A DNA stretch of 64,000 bases from Aridibaculum aurantiacum (GTDB lineage Bacteria > Bacteroidota > Bacteroidia > Chitinophagales > Chitinophagaceae): positions 2,542,001 through 2,606,000 of the forward strand of contig NZ_JAFEWC010000001.1 in NCBI RefSeq assembly GCF_017355875.1. Reading direction: 5' to 3'. The position numbers were made by a program, and so were the translations under genes. Under the pieces are notes generated by a model. The model searched no databases. It was not told the DNA's origin and saw only the letters and a list, made by a program, of their open reading frames with translations. Of this stretch, positions 35,557 to 44,232 are shown in pieces; the stretch's first letter is position 1; the number at the start of each line of letters is the position of its first letter.

Positions 35557-36383
35557 GATACTAGCTTACTAAATGGCGTGAAATAATGTGCAGGGTGCTG
35601 TTCCTGTTCAATTGCCTGTCCTTCGCCTAATACCTCCACCTCTATGTTGCTAAAGTATTTTTGCATTTCGCGGTAAAGATTTGACTGCAGCTCAATCATT
35701 CCAGACACCCTAACAAGTGGCCTGGCAAGTTCAAGTTGCTGTGTTATATTAAGCAGCATATACACCACATCTTCAGGCGCATCGTAACTAAAGCTTTGAA
35801 TGAAAAGCAGCACTTGCTGGCGTAGAGCACAAACAATAAAATGAGAATGATAGAACTGGATATAGATCGTTTCGTTAGCCTTATTAGTATCTAATGCTGC
35901 TTGAACAATCTTAGTATAGATATGACTTGCGGACCTGATCTCATAATGCTTAAGCAATACATCGTTCCAGTTTATAGGTAGCCTGTAAACATTCACTATT
36001 GCCGGGTCACATTCTAACTTATCAAAAACTTTTAGATGAGCACCACCATCACCAAGCGCTAACCGCAGGTAATCGTCCGAGATTTCTTTATTGAACTTAT
36101 AGGCAGGTACAAGTACAGACAGACCATTGTTAACTACAATATCTACAGAAGAAAATGCATTGGAAAGAATTTGCGACTGAGTCTTGATAGTAGAAAATGT
36201 AGCCTCAAGATCAGAAGCTTCTTCTGCATCAAAAGTGAACATTTCGAAAGCTACCACCTGTGAATGACCTTCATTGGAAACCGCACATGACAGGTGATGA
36301 TCACCTATCTCAATAATTAACCTGTTACTGGTTTCGCCAGGCAAATAATTAGTAGAAAGTATCTTGAACTGCGTAGCAGGCAT
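35553..36383 (-). CDS. DUF3822 family protein
   Basis: A 276-residue protein from the ATG at 36383 (MPATQFKIL); the longer frame from 36416 lacks support. The chain shows an ASKHA-like alternation of beta-strands (RLIIEIGDHHLSCAVSN; IDIVVNN-like VDIVVNNGLSVLVPAY; IYIQFYHSHFIVCALR; LLFIQSFSYDAPEDVVYMLL) that matches what I recall of DUF3822, a family of Bacteroidota proteins found next to rsmD. Its function is unknown. A link to pilus or secretion ATPase-like proteins is only a fold-based guess. The gene is translationally coupled to rsmD by a 4-nt overlap. Confidence 0.82.
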   Translation of the reverse strand: MPATQFKILSTNYLPGETSNRLIIEIGDHHLSCAVSNEGHSQVVAFEMFTFDAEEASDLEATFSTIKTQSQILSNAFSSVDIVVNNGLSVLVPAYKFNKEISDDYLRLALGDGGAHLKVFDKLECDPAIVNVYRLPINWNDVLLKHYEIRSASHIYTKIVQAALDTNKANETIYIQFYHSHFIVCALRQQVLLFIQSFSYDAPEDVVYMLLNITQQLELARPLVRVSGMIELQSNLYREMQKYFSNIEVEVLGEGQAIEQEQHPAHYFTPFSKLVS

Positions 36384-36465
36384 TGCGTATTTTTTTGCAG
36401 TGCAATGATACAGCATAGTTTTTAGCCACAGTACAAGCCGCCCTTTTTGAAGAGACCTTCAATCA

Positions 36466-37218
36466 TCACAACATGTCCTGCAGCATCTTTTTTCCTTCTT
36501 CTTTTAATGCTGCATCATCGGCTGTACGATTTGGAAGCTTTACAAGCAAATTCAGAATTTCAATTGCTTTAGCTGGTTTATTATCCGCTTTGTAAGCTTT
36601 GGCAAGTTCAAGATGGTTCAGCACAAAATATTTATCCAGCTGGCGGCTTTTCTCCATGTACTTGATTGCATCATCAATGGTTGCATCCGGCAGGCCGCCA
36701 AAAAGTAGTTTCACCGCAGCCTTCTTAGCCCAATTCAGGTTCACCATTTCCATGTGCCATTTACCTAAAGTAAAAGAAGCCCTGGCATGTACCGGGTTGA
36801 GTGCAAGAGCTTTATCAGCATAATCCTTTACTTCCTTTACATAAGCCACTATCTTTTTATTCTCCGTTTCGGTTTCGGTAAGTTTTCCTGCAACAACTGC
36901 ACGTACATAATTAGCGTCAGCATTGTTGGCATCTACCTGCAGTGCTTTATCAGCATAAGTTTTAGCCTGGTCAAAATAGGTCTTCTTTGCTTTCTTGTCG
37001 GCCAGTCTTGCACCAATCCCGCTGCTCAGTTCGGATGCCTTTACCAGCGCTTGTATATTGTCGGGATCGGTAGCCAATACCTGCTTGTACTTATCAAGCG
37101 CCTCACTATCCTTTAAAGAACGCTCCGCATTCTCTGCTTCTTTCAATAAAGTTTTTATATCCTGCGCCACCAGCGGAGCAGCTGCAAATAATAATAGAGC
37201 TAAAAGAACCTGCTTCAT
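36466..37218 (-). CDS. Exported TPR protein
   Basis: A 250-residue protein with a signal peptide (MKQVLLALLLFAAAPLVAQ). The mature part is made of TPR units: SLKDSEALDKYKQVLATDPDN, AKTYADKALQVDANNADANY, DYADKALALNPVHARASFTL and a final PAKAIEILNLLVKLPN. It is likely periplasmic and acts in protein-protein contacts; the partner is unknown. The ATG at 37218 overlaps the folB stop (ATGA). An 82-bp spacer separates it from the DUF3822 gene. Confidence 0.85.
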   Translation of the reverse strand: MKQVLLALLLFAAAPLVAQDIKTLLKEAENAERSLKDSEALDKYKQVLATDPDNIQALVKASELSSGIGARLADKKAKKTYFDQAKTYADKALQVDANNADANYVRAVVAGKLTETETENKKIVAYVKEVKDYADKALALNPVHARASFTLGKWHMEMVNLNWAKKAAVKLLFGGLPDATIDDAIKYMEKSRQLDKYFVLNHLELAKAYKADNKPAKAIEILNLLVKLPNRTADDAALKEEGKKMLQDML

Positions 37219-37577
37219 AAGTTATTCCTGTTTAATTCGAAACTAACACCAACCACACCCTGGAAGTTGGGAATAGGGGCATTTAATTTATGTATAGAAA
37301 TATTCACCTGCTGTACGTTGTTAAACTTCCTCATGATATCCAGCACAATCTCAGTTGCTATTGTTTCTAACAATGCCGTACGTTTTTGCATGCGATCTTT
37401 TACAATAGTATAAAGAGATGTGTAATCTACTGTCTCCTGCAGGTGTAAAACAGGAACTTTTAACGGTTCATACGAGGCAACCAGGTTTACTTCAAACTCG
37501 TTCCCGGTAAGCTCTTCCTCCGAAAATAGCCCATGCGTGTGCTGGATCTTTACGTTTTTTAATATCACAGAAAGCAT
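37215..37577 (-). CDS. folB: Dihydroneopterin aldolase
   Basis: FolB cleaves 7,8-dihydroneopterin to 6-hydroxymethyl-dihydropterin and glycolaldehyde in folate synthesis. The 120-residue protein has the usual length and pattern: LKNVKIQHTHGLFSEEELTG (substrate-binding Glu near residue 21), the ETVDYTSLYTIV segment, ALLETIATEI and the catalytic Lys in IHKLNAPIPNFQGVVGV. It is cytoplasmic and forms an octamer in known cases. It is first of a pair with the exported TPR gene, an unexpected partner. The spacer to the divergent M36 gene is 219 bp. Confidence 0.92.
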   Translation of the reverse strand: MLSVILKNVKIQHTHGLFSEEELTGNEFEVNLVASYEPLKVPVLHLQETVDYTSLYTIVKDRMQKRTALLETIATEIVLDIMRKFNNVQQVNISIHKLNAPIPNFQGVVGVSFELNRNNL

Positions 37578-37796
37578 ATACCTGTTTAAGGCACAAATTA
37601 AATCGATCGGCTGTACATCTACGGAAATGTTTTAAGGAAGCGTTTACAAAATTTTAACATTGGCATTGCTTTTGCTTCTACGGTAGAACAAGATCCTGTC
37701 ACCACACCTTCTGTTGAAGGCTTTCTCCAATTCTATTGAAAAAGCACCATCCCTAATCCTTTACTACACCCTATTTATAAACTTAAACTTTAGAAA

Positions 37797-40700
37797 ATGA
37801 AGACAACTTTAAAGCTGTTATTCTTTATTTTCTGCTTGATGGTGTTTGGCCCTGCCATAGCACAACAATCAGAATTAGCCGCAGTAAAGGCTTATCTCGA
37901 AAAGCACAAGGAACAATTTCAACTTTCACCAACAGACTATGCAGATGTAGGAATTACACATTCTTACACAGAAAAGGAAACGCCAATCAAGCGTATCTAT
38001 GCACAACAAAAAATTGGCGGTATTGATGTAGTAGGCGGAAGCTTTTCACTGCATGTAAATACCAGGAACAACTATGAAGTAGGAACCAATCAACTGCTTC
38101 CTATCCATGCTTTCCAAAAAGATGGTTCTTTCCCGTATCGTACAGCTGAATTTGCCGCAAAAAAAGCACTGGAACATATTGGTGCCGGTGTTACAGGTTT
38201 ACAGGTAAAACAAGCTGCTGGCGGTGCTGAAAAGAAAACCGTATTCAAACGCAATGAAGCAGCCATGTGGGATGTACCGGCAAGGCTGGTATACCTGGCT
38301 GATGAAAAAGCTAAGAAGCTAAAGCTAGCGTGGGAAGTGCAGGTTTACGAGTACAACAAAAAGCACTACTGGGTAATGTACATCGAAGACCAGGGCGGCA
38401 AGATCTTGAAAAAAGTAGACCTGGTAGTAAAATGCCAGTTTGATGGACCGGCTACAGATGCTGATCATCAAAACCACAAGCACGAACTGGAAGTGGAAAA
38501 GGTACAGGATTCACCAGAGCCACTTTCGCCTTTTTTAAGAAATATAACTGCTACCAACAATGCATACCGCGTATACGATATGCCTATAGAAGCACCTAAT
38601 GACCCTATAGCTTCACACTCTTTAGTTTCAGGCAAAGAAGATGACGTAGCCTCAACTGATGGATGGCATAGAGTAGGTGCTGGTGCGCCTTTCAATTATT
38701 CGCGTGGTAACAACGTGTGGGCATTCTGGGATCCTAGCCCTACTCCATTAGGCGGTGTTCCTTCACCTGCAAATTCTGCTTTTAATAATGGTGGACCGCT
38801 AGGTGCTCCAACGCTTACAGAGCCATTCACCTTTGATTATCCAATCAATCTTGCACAGGAACCAGAAGCATATAGGAATGCAGCTATTGTAAACCTTTTT
38901 TACTGGAACAACCTGATACACGATGTGTATTATAAGTATGGTTTTAATGAAGATGCAGGTACCTTCCAAACATCACACATCTTTAGCGATGGACAACATG
39001 GTAGTACAGCGGCCCTTGATGGTCAGCTGGATGAAGTACTGGCGCAGGCGCAAGATGGCGGTGGTACCAATAATGCCAATTTCCTTACGCTACCTGATGG
39101 TACACATGGCCAGATGCAGATGTACCTGTGGACTGCCTCTATTCCAGACTCAATGGTGCAAATCACTTCTTCATCATCAGGTATACCACCTGCTGGCACT
39201 AAATTCATCGCAATAAAAGGTTCATTTGCCAGCCCTTCACAACAAAACCTGCATACCAACCCGGTAGTAAACAAGCAGTTTGTTATTGTGAAGAAAAACC
39301 CGCTTTCTACAGTAGGTAGCGACTCTGAAGGCTGTTCAACCGGCCAACAAAGTGTTGCTTTACCTCCGGGAAATGATGTGCAGGATAAGATCGTTCTGAT
39401 TGACAGAGGTAACTGTTCATTTGTAGAAAAAGTATTTGGTGCACAACAAGGCGGAGCAGCCGGTGTTATCATCATCAACAATGTAGATGGACCACCAATG
39501 GCAATGGGTGGCGCCGATGCACCAGGATTTCTTATTACTATTCCTGCTGTGATGATCAGCAAAGCTGATGGTGAAATACTAAAAGCACAACTTCGTGCAG
39601 GTGCTACCATCATCGGTTCATTAAAACAAGATAATCCTCCTGCTCCTAAGCGTGATGGAGATCTTGACAATGGTGTTATTGCACACGAATATGGTCATGG
39701 TATTTCTAACAGGCTTACCGGCGGTAGAAAAGCACTAGGTCCATTAGGTGGCAGCGAGCAAGGCGGTGAAGGCTGGAGCGACTTTATTGCGCTACACATG
39801 ATCACCCGCACCAATGATCTTCTACCAGCTACTGCAGATCATCCTAATGGTGTACTGCCAGATAAAGGAATTGGTACGTACGTAGTTTATCAACCAAGCA
39901 CTACCGGTGCAGGTATCCGTCCAACACGCTACAGCATCAGCAAAAGCGTAAACCCTTCATTGTTCAAAGACATAGCAAAAGGTGGAGAGATAACCGTTCC
40001 GCACGGCGTAGGCTACATCTGGTGTACTATGCTGTACGAAATGATGCAGGAGATGATTGACGAATATGGTTTCAATGATAATATTTATAACGCAGCAGCG
40101 CCTAATGCAGCAGGTACAGCACCTATGGCAGGAAGTGGTGGTAACAACATTGCTATGCGCCTGGTGATAGAAGGTATGAAGATCCAACCTACTGCACCTA
40201 CTTTCCAGCAGCAGCGCGATGCTATACTTAAAGCAGATACTTTATTGTATGGTGGTGTAAACGGCTGCAGAATATGGAGAGCATTTGCAAAGAGAGGTTT
40301 AGGATTAGGAGCAAGAAGCGGCAGCAATGCTTTGGGTGATGAAGTACAGGGTTTTGACGTACCAAATGCTTGCGATAACACGCAACTGCGGATGAATGTG
40401 AAGATAGATGGACCAGAAAGAGTGGATAATAATACTTTGGCGACTTACACAGTTACGGTAAGAAATATCCAAACGACAGATATCGCTAATGTTGTTATCA
40501 AAGACTCTATCCCAATGAACACCAGCTTCATTTCAGCATCAGACGGTGGTACACAAGTAGGTAATTTCGTGGTATGGAACCTGGCTACTCTTCCAGCAGG
40601 TCAAACAAAAACACTTACCATGACACTTGCTGTAAGCCTGCCTGAAGCATCTGTTACTCGTTTCTTTGATGATCATGAATCAGGTGGAGCAAACTGGACT

Positions 40701-41882
40701 ACAGATCCTCGTCCTGACACATGGCAGCGTCGCAATCTTCCTTCTCAGTCTTACAGTGGCAACTTCCATTGGTATGCACGCGAAGTAGAAGATCCAACAC
40801 ACAATGTTTGGTTGCAAATGGTACCACAGGTTACTATTCCTGCTGGCGGTGCTAAACTATCGTTCTACCACAAATACAATACTGAGCGCAACTACGATGG
40901 CGGTATAGTAGAAGTATCGGTGAATAATGGTCCATGGACTTACCTTCCTCCAAACAAGTTTGAGAAGAACGGTTACAATTCTGTTATCCAGCCGGCAGAC
41001 AATCCGAACATTGGCACTGCAGCTACATCTGCTTTCTCAGGTGCTACTGCAGGGTATATCAATTCTGTAGCTGACCTGAGCGATTATGCAGGACAGCAGA
41101 TAAGGGTTCGTTTCCGCTATACATGCGATGTAGCAAGCCTTGCTTCAGGAACTGACCCAGGCTGGTATATGGATGATGTATACATCATCAGCAACCTGAC
41201 CACAATCACTAATAAAGTAACCTTGGACGTAGCAAGTGGTAGTGCACAAATATTTGACTCTACCGGCAATACACCAGAGGCAAGCTTCACTACAATAGTT
41301 ATCGAAAATGCTACTCTGCCTACTGCTATCTCTTCATTGAGTGCAGCAGCACAGCGCAATCACATCAGGCTTAGCTGGAAGACCTTCACCGAAGTGAAGA
41401 ACAATGGTTTTGAAATAGAAAGAAAAGCTGAGAACGAAACCGACTTCCGCCCTATTGGATTTGTAAAAGGTGCAGGCAACAGCACACAAGAAAAAGGATA
41501 CATCTTCAATGATGCTGATGTACGTGCAGGTATATTCTACCATTACAGGCTGAAGCAGAAAGATGTGGATGGAAACTTCACTTATACCAATGTGGCAGTT
41601 GCAAAACTGGGCACTAAAGAAAGTGGAATCGTTTTCGACATCATGCCTAATCCTGCAACCAGTGTAGCCAACCTGGTGGTTAGCACGCCTGGCAGAAACA
41701 CCGGCCTTATCCGCCTGTACGATGCCATGGGTAAACCAATTACAACTTTCAATGCCTCATCTGCAATGAGCAGTGTACAGCGTTACGAAGTAAATGTAAG
41801 TACACTTCCTGCAGGTACATATTGGGTTGAGCTAATTGTAGACGATGTAAAAATGACCAAACGCCTGGTGGTAAACAGGTAA
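37797..41882 (+). CDS. M36 (fungalysin-type) metalloprotease with PA insert and T9SS domain
   Basis: A 1361-residue secreted protease. It has a signal peptide (about 1-22), an FTP propeptide (about 30-160, including QQKIGGIDVVGGSFSLHVN), and the M36 catalytic domain with HEYGH at 630-634 and the third zinc ligand Glu658 in GGEGWSDF. A protease-associated (PA) domain is inserted at about 500-600 (DKIVLIDRGNCSFVEKV). After the catalytic part come a DUF11-like repeat (about 865-945), a MAM/jelly-roll-like domain ending in PGWYMDDVYI, and a T9SS type A sorting domain (PNPATSVANLVV to KRLVVNR). It degrades extracellular protein, probably feeding peptides to the cell. Confidence 0.94.
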   Translation: MKTTLKLLFFIFCLMVFGPAIAQQSELAAVKAYLEKHKEQFQLSPTDYADVGITHSYTEKETPIKRIYAQQKIGGIDVVGGSFSLHVNTRNNYEVGTNQLLPIHAFQKDGSFPYRTAEFAAKKALEHIGAGVTGLQVKQAAGGAEKKTVFKRNEAAMWDVPARLVYLADEKAKKLKLAWEVQVYEYNKKHYWVMYIEDQGGKILKKVDLVVKCQFDGPATDADHQNHKHELEVEKVQDSPEPLSPFLRNITATNNAYRVYDMPIEAPNDPIASHSLVSGKEDDVASTDGWHRVGAGAPFNYSRGNNVWAFWDPSPTPLGGVPSPANSAFNNGGPLGAPTLTEPFTFDYPINLAQEPEAYRNAAIVNLFYWNNLIHDVYYKYGFNEDAGTFQTSHIFSDGQHGSTAALDGQLDEVLAQAQDGGGTNNANFLTLPDGTHGQMQMYLWTASIPDSMVQITSSSSGIPPAGTKFIAIKGSFASPSQQNLHTNPVVNKQFVIVKKNPLSTVGSDSEGCSTGQQSVALPPGNDVQDKIVLIDRGNCSFVEKVFGAQQGGAAGVIIINNVDGPPMAMGGADAPGFLITIPAVMISKADGEILKAQLRAGATIIGSLKQDNPPAPKRDGDLDNGVIAHEYGHGISNRLTGGRKALGPLGGSEQGGEGWSDFIALHMITRTNDLLPATADHPNGVLPDKGIGTYVVYQPSTTGAGIRPTRYSISKSVNPSLFKDIAKGGEITVPHGVGYIWCTMLYEMMQEMIDEYGFNDNIYNAAAPNAAGTAPMAGSGGNNIAMRLVIEGMKIQPTAPTFQQQRDAILKADTLLYGGVNGCRIWRAFAKRGLGLGARSGSNALGDEVQGFDVPNACDNTQLRMNVKIDGPERVDNNTLATYTVTVRNIQTTDIANVVIKDSIPMNTSFISASDGGTQVGNFVVWNLATLPAGQTKTLTMTLAVSLPEASVTRFFDDHESGGANWTTDPRPDTWQRRNLPSQSYSGNFHWYAREVEDPTHNVWLQMVPQVTIPAGGAKLSFYHKYNTERNYDGGIVEVSVNNGPWTYLPPNKFEKNGYNSVIQPADNPNIGTAATSAFSGATAGYINSVADLSDYAGQQIRVRFRYTCDVASLASGTDPGWYMDDVYIISNLTTITNKVTLDVASGSAQIFDSTGNTPEASFTTIVIENATLPTAISSLSAAAQRNHIRLSWKTFTEVKNNGFEIERKAENETDFRPIGFVKGAGNSTQEKGYIFNDADVRAGIFYHYRLKQKDVDGNFTYTNVAVAKLGTKESGIVFDIMPNPATSVANLVVSTPGRNTGLIRLYDAMGKPITTFNASSAMSSVQRYEVNVSTLPAGTYWVELIVDDVKMTKRLVVNR

Positions 41883-41910
41883 ACCAGATCTCACTATTCT
41901 CTGAAATACA

Positions 41911-41939
41911 AGAGGCTGCTCCAAATGGGCAGCCTCTTT
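41911..41939 (+). terminator. Terminator of the M36 protease gene
   Basis: agaggctgc (41911-41919), loop, gcagcctct (41929-41937) followed by a short ttta. The stem is perfect but the T-tract is weak. Confidence 0.7.
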
Positions 41940-41988
41940 AGTTAAATGAGGTTTTTGTTAACCGGCACCTATTCCTTCTTCAGCCCCG

Positions 41989-42008
41989 GTTGCGTCGCAC
42001 ACTTGTAC
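41989..42008 (-). repeat. 20-bp interspersed repeat, copy 1
   Basis: On the minus strand gtacaagtgtgcgacgcaac, identical over all 20 bases to the copies at 43127 and 52403. It lies in the convergent gap between the M36 gene and trxB. It contains the near-palindrome tgcgacgca, and is followed on its own strand by ccggggctga. A gtac...gtac repeat flanks it on the left (42005-42020). Confidence 0.9.
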
Positions 42009-42088
42009 ATTTAGGTGTACATCATCAATCCTGGCTTCAGATGGTATCCAACTTCTTTACATACACATTATGAGGAAGAGACAGGGCA

Positions 42089-43030
42089 CTAGATACCTTT
42101 CATAGCTAAATAGCGCTCGGCATCTAAAGCAGCCATACATCCACTGCCTGCAGCAGTTACAGCCTGGCGATAAATCTTATCCTGCACATCACCTGCAGCA
42201 AATACACCTTCTATAATGGTTTTACTGGTGCCTGGAGTTGTCAGCAGGTAACCGGCATCATCCATTTCGAGCCAGCCTTTAAAGATGTCGCTGTTAGGTT
42301 TGTGACCAATAGCTACAAAAAATGCACTCACCGGAATGTCGGCAGTTGTATTGGTTTCATGGTTCATGATGCGAACAGCTTCTACCTTCTTTTCACCCAG
42401 CACCTCCTGCGTAGAAGTGTTCCAGTAAACCTTGATATTCTCAGTTTTAAAAACGCGATCCTGCATGATCTTAGAGGCACGCATCTGGTCGCGGCGCACC
42501 AGCATATGTACAGTGCTGCAGAGCTTAGAAAGATATAAGGCTTCTTCGGCAGCAGTGTCACCAGCACCTACTATTGCTACTTCTTTTCCTTTAAAAAAGA
42601 AACCATCACATACAGCACAAGCACTTACGCCATAACCATTCAGTCGTTGCTCACTTTCCAGTCCCAGCCATTTAGCCGATGCACCTGTGCTTATAATAAC
42701 TGAGTCGGCTGTAATCAACTTTTCTTCATCAATCCATACCTTGAACGGCGGCTCCATGAAGTCAACCTTTGTAGCCATTCCATAACGAATGTCCGCTCCC
42801 ATACGTGCTGCCTGTTTTTCAAAATCGATCATCATTTCAGGACCCTGGACGCCTTCAGGATAACCCGGGTAGTTTTCTACTTCTGTAGTTATGGTAAGTT
42901 GTCCTCCGGGTTGAATGCCCTGGTAAAGCACCGGCTTAAGGTTAGCACGGGCAGCATAGATAGCAGCAGTATAACCTGCCGGTCCCGAACCTATTATTAA
43001 GCAATGAACGTGTTCTGTATTATTTTCCAT
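42089..43030 (-). CDS. trxB: Thioredoxin-disulfide reductase
   Basis: TrxB uses NADPH and FAD to reduce thioredoxin. The 313-residue chain has the FAD-binding motif LIIGSGPAGYTAAIYAARAN near residues 11-30, GGQLTITTEVENYPGYPEG, the redox-active Cys138-Ala-Val-Cys141-Asp motif (usually CATC), an NADPH-binding VAIVGAGDTAAEEALYL, and the C-terminal GVFAAGDVQDKIYRQAVTAA. It is cytoplasmic. The gene stands alone: convergent with the M36 gene, and with a 199-bp leader region upstream that holds a 20-bp interspersed repeat. Confidence 0.96.
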   Translation of the reverse strand: MENNTEHVHCLIIGSGPAGYTAAIYAARANLKPVLYQGIQPGGQLTITTEVENYPGYPEGVQGPEMMIDFEKQAARMGADIRYGMATKVDFMEPPFKVWIDEEKLITADSVIISTGASAKWLGLESEQRLNGYGVSACAVCDGFFFKGKEVAIVGAGDTAAEEALYLSKLCSTVHMLVRRDQMRASKIMQDRVFKTENIKVYWNTSTQEVLGEKKVEAVRIMNHETNTTADIPVSAFFVAIGHKPNSDIFKGWLEMDDAGYLLTTPGTSKTIIEGVFAAGDVQDKIYRQAVTAAGSGCMAALDAERYLAMKGI

Positions 43031-43046
43031 TTTAGGGGTTTTATCA

Positions 43047-43060
43047 CGAGGCTACCCTCG
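43047..43060 (-). promoter_or_regulatory. Small GC hairpin before trxB
   Basis: CGAGG-GTAG-CCTCG on the minus strand, a 5-bp stem and 4-nt loop ending 16 nt before the ATG. It may affect translation of trxB if the transcript starts at the -7 box near 43180. Confidence 0.3.
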
Positions 43061-43126
43061 CTCGTCTTTTCTAATGAATGCCAGGTTGTGGTTTGAGTGC
43101 GCAAACTGGTGAATAAAGCAGTTAAA

Positions 43127-43146
43127 GTACAAGTGTGCGACGCAAC
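43127..43146 (+). repeat. 20-bp interspersed repeat, copy 2
   Basis: gtacaagtgtgcgacgcaac, identical to the other two copies. It is followed by tacagctgataaatg. It lies upstream of trxB in the opposite orientation to that gene, and inside its predicted leader. Confidence 0.9.
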
Positions 43147-43176
43147 TACAGCTGATAAATGTTCTGCTGGCGGCGA

Positions 43177-43184
43177 CAAAATTA
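43177..43184 (-). promoter_or_regulatory. Possible -7 element of trxB
   Basis: TAATTTTG on the minus strand matches TAnnTTTG exactly, about 147 nt before the ATG. No good TTG partner is seen, so this is tentative. If used, the leader would include repeat copy 2. Confidence 0.35.
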
Positions 43185-43229
43185 AATTACTACACATTGC
43201 CAGAGGTGGCATTTTCTCAACATGAACTG

Positions 43230-44105
43230 TTATTTGGGGATAATAAGTGAAATATACTGCACCGCGTAACCGCAAAAAGCACCCAGCGCACCATTGTTTA
43301 CATTTCCCAGGACCCGCACCGGGCTCGCAAATGGATTGCCAACGCTCTGGTAGCCAAACTCCAGCGTGCGCCAGAAGTCGTAGGTGGCTTTATCAATATT
43401 GGCAAATTTCACAGTTACGGTATCTCCCCTTCCAAACGAGCGCCTATGCCCTTCTCCATTGTTCCGGTCTTTTCCTTGCTCTACAGTTACATTATAAGTA
43501 GTACCATCAACCACCTGGTCGTCGTGCACGGAGTTATCGCCGGGTAAAAAGTTGCCGTTGTTGGTGCTGGTATAGTAACGGATATAATTTCCTAATCCTG
43601 GCGGATCGGTGATTTTCGCCATCAGCCACACCCTGGACGTATCGCTGAACCTTGTCGGTTCGTGCCACAGGCTGTCTATGGTTTTGGTAAGTTTGGGAAT
43701 AGTGGTAGTGGAAGTATAGGATCTATTGTCAACACCTATGGATAATGTATAGGTTTTCTCCTGCTCACCCAGCATATTTAGGGCAGCGTTGGTGGTATCA
43801 GTAGAATAATAAGTAAGCGTGTACAGTCCTAAAACCGGCACATGGTATTCCTTTAGGTTTACTGTCCTGGTACCATCGTTAAGGGTAAGATTGGCTCCGC
43901 GTACAACAGAAGCGGCTACTACATCAGGGGAAAAGGATGAAAAGTAATTGATAGACTTACTTAATATAACATAAGGCGGTTGTCCATCTTCAATAATGCC
44001 ATCGACTACCAGTAGCGGCTCTTGTATTTCCGGCTGAACATTGATTGTTTTTTCGCACGAGATAGCCATTACTGAAAGCAGGAATAGCCAAAATGTGTTT
44101 TTCAT
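43230..44105 (-). CDS. DUF4249 domain lipoprotein
   Basis: A 291-residue lipoprotein (MKNTFWLFLLSVMAISCEKT, lipobox Cys17) with the DUF4249 start PEIQEPLLVVDGIIEDGQPP followed by YVILSKS and an Ig-like beta-rich body. DUF4249 genes usually follow a TonB-dependent receptor gene, and their products are thought to be surface-exposed partners. No receptor adjoins this one, so it is an orphan by context. It may be a stand-alone surface protein, or its partner may lie elsewhere. It has its own promoter box 4 nt before the ATG. Confidence 0.88.
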   Translation of the reverse strand: MKNTFWLFLLSVMAISCEKTINVQPEIQEPLLVVDGIIEDGQPPYVILSKSINYFSSFSPDVVAASVVRGANLTLNDGTRTVNLKEYHVPVLGLYTLTYYSTDTTNAALNMLGEQEKTYTLSIGVDNRSYTSTTTIPKLTKTIDSLWHEPTRFSDTSRVWLMAKITDPPGLGNYIRYYTSTNNGNFLPGDNSVHDDQVVDGTTYNVTVEQGKDRNNGEGHRRSFGRGDTVTVKFANIDKATYDFWRTLEFGYQSVGNPFASPVRVLGNVNNGALGAFCGYAVQYISLIIPK

Positions 44106-44109
44106 AAAG

Positions 44110-44117
44110 CAAAAGTA
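44110..44117 (-). promoter_or_regulatory. -7 element of the DUF4249 gene, predicted leaderless
   Basis: TACTTTTG on the minus strand matches TAnnTTTG exactly and ends 4 nt before the ATG at 44105, as at pdxJ. Confidence 0.5.
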
Positions 44118-44232
44118 CGGTGGTAAAATATATGAGCAGAAACTATAACAATTACATCACCATTCGGTTGAGTTTCAACAACTACACCTGCAAATGGCAT
44201 GGAAATTTTGCACCTACTGCAAATTGTTCATA

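Noticed and set aside
39023-39670. A 215-codon minus-strand frame inside the M36 protease gene
   Set aside because: It is antisense to the catalytic and PA domains and shows no recognisable protein features.
42997-43275. A 92-codon open frame on the minus strand across the trxB leader
   Set aside because: It overlaps the start of trxB and the end of the DUF4249 gene, shows no domain, and its sequence is explained by the leader and repeat.
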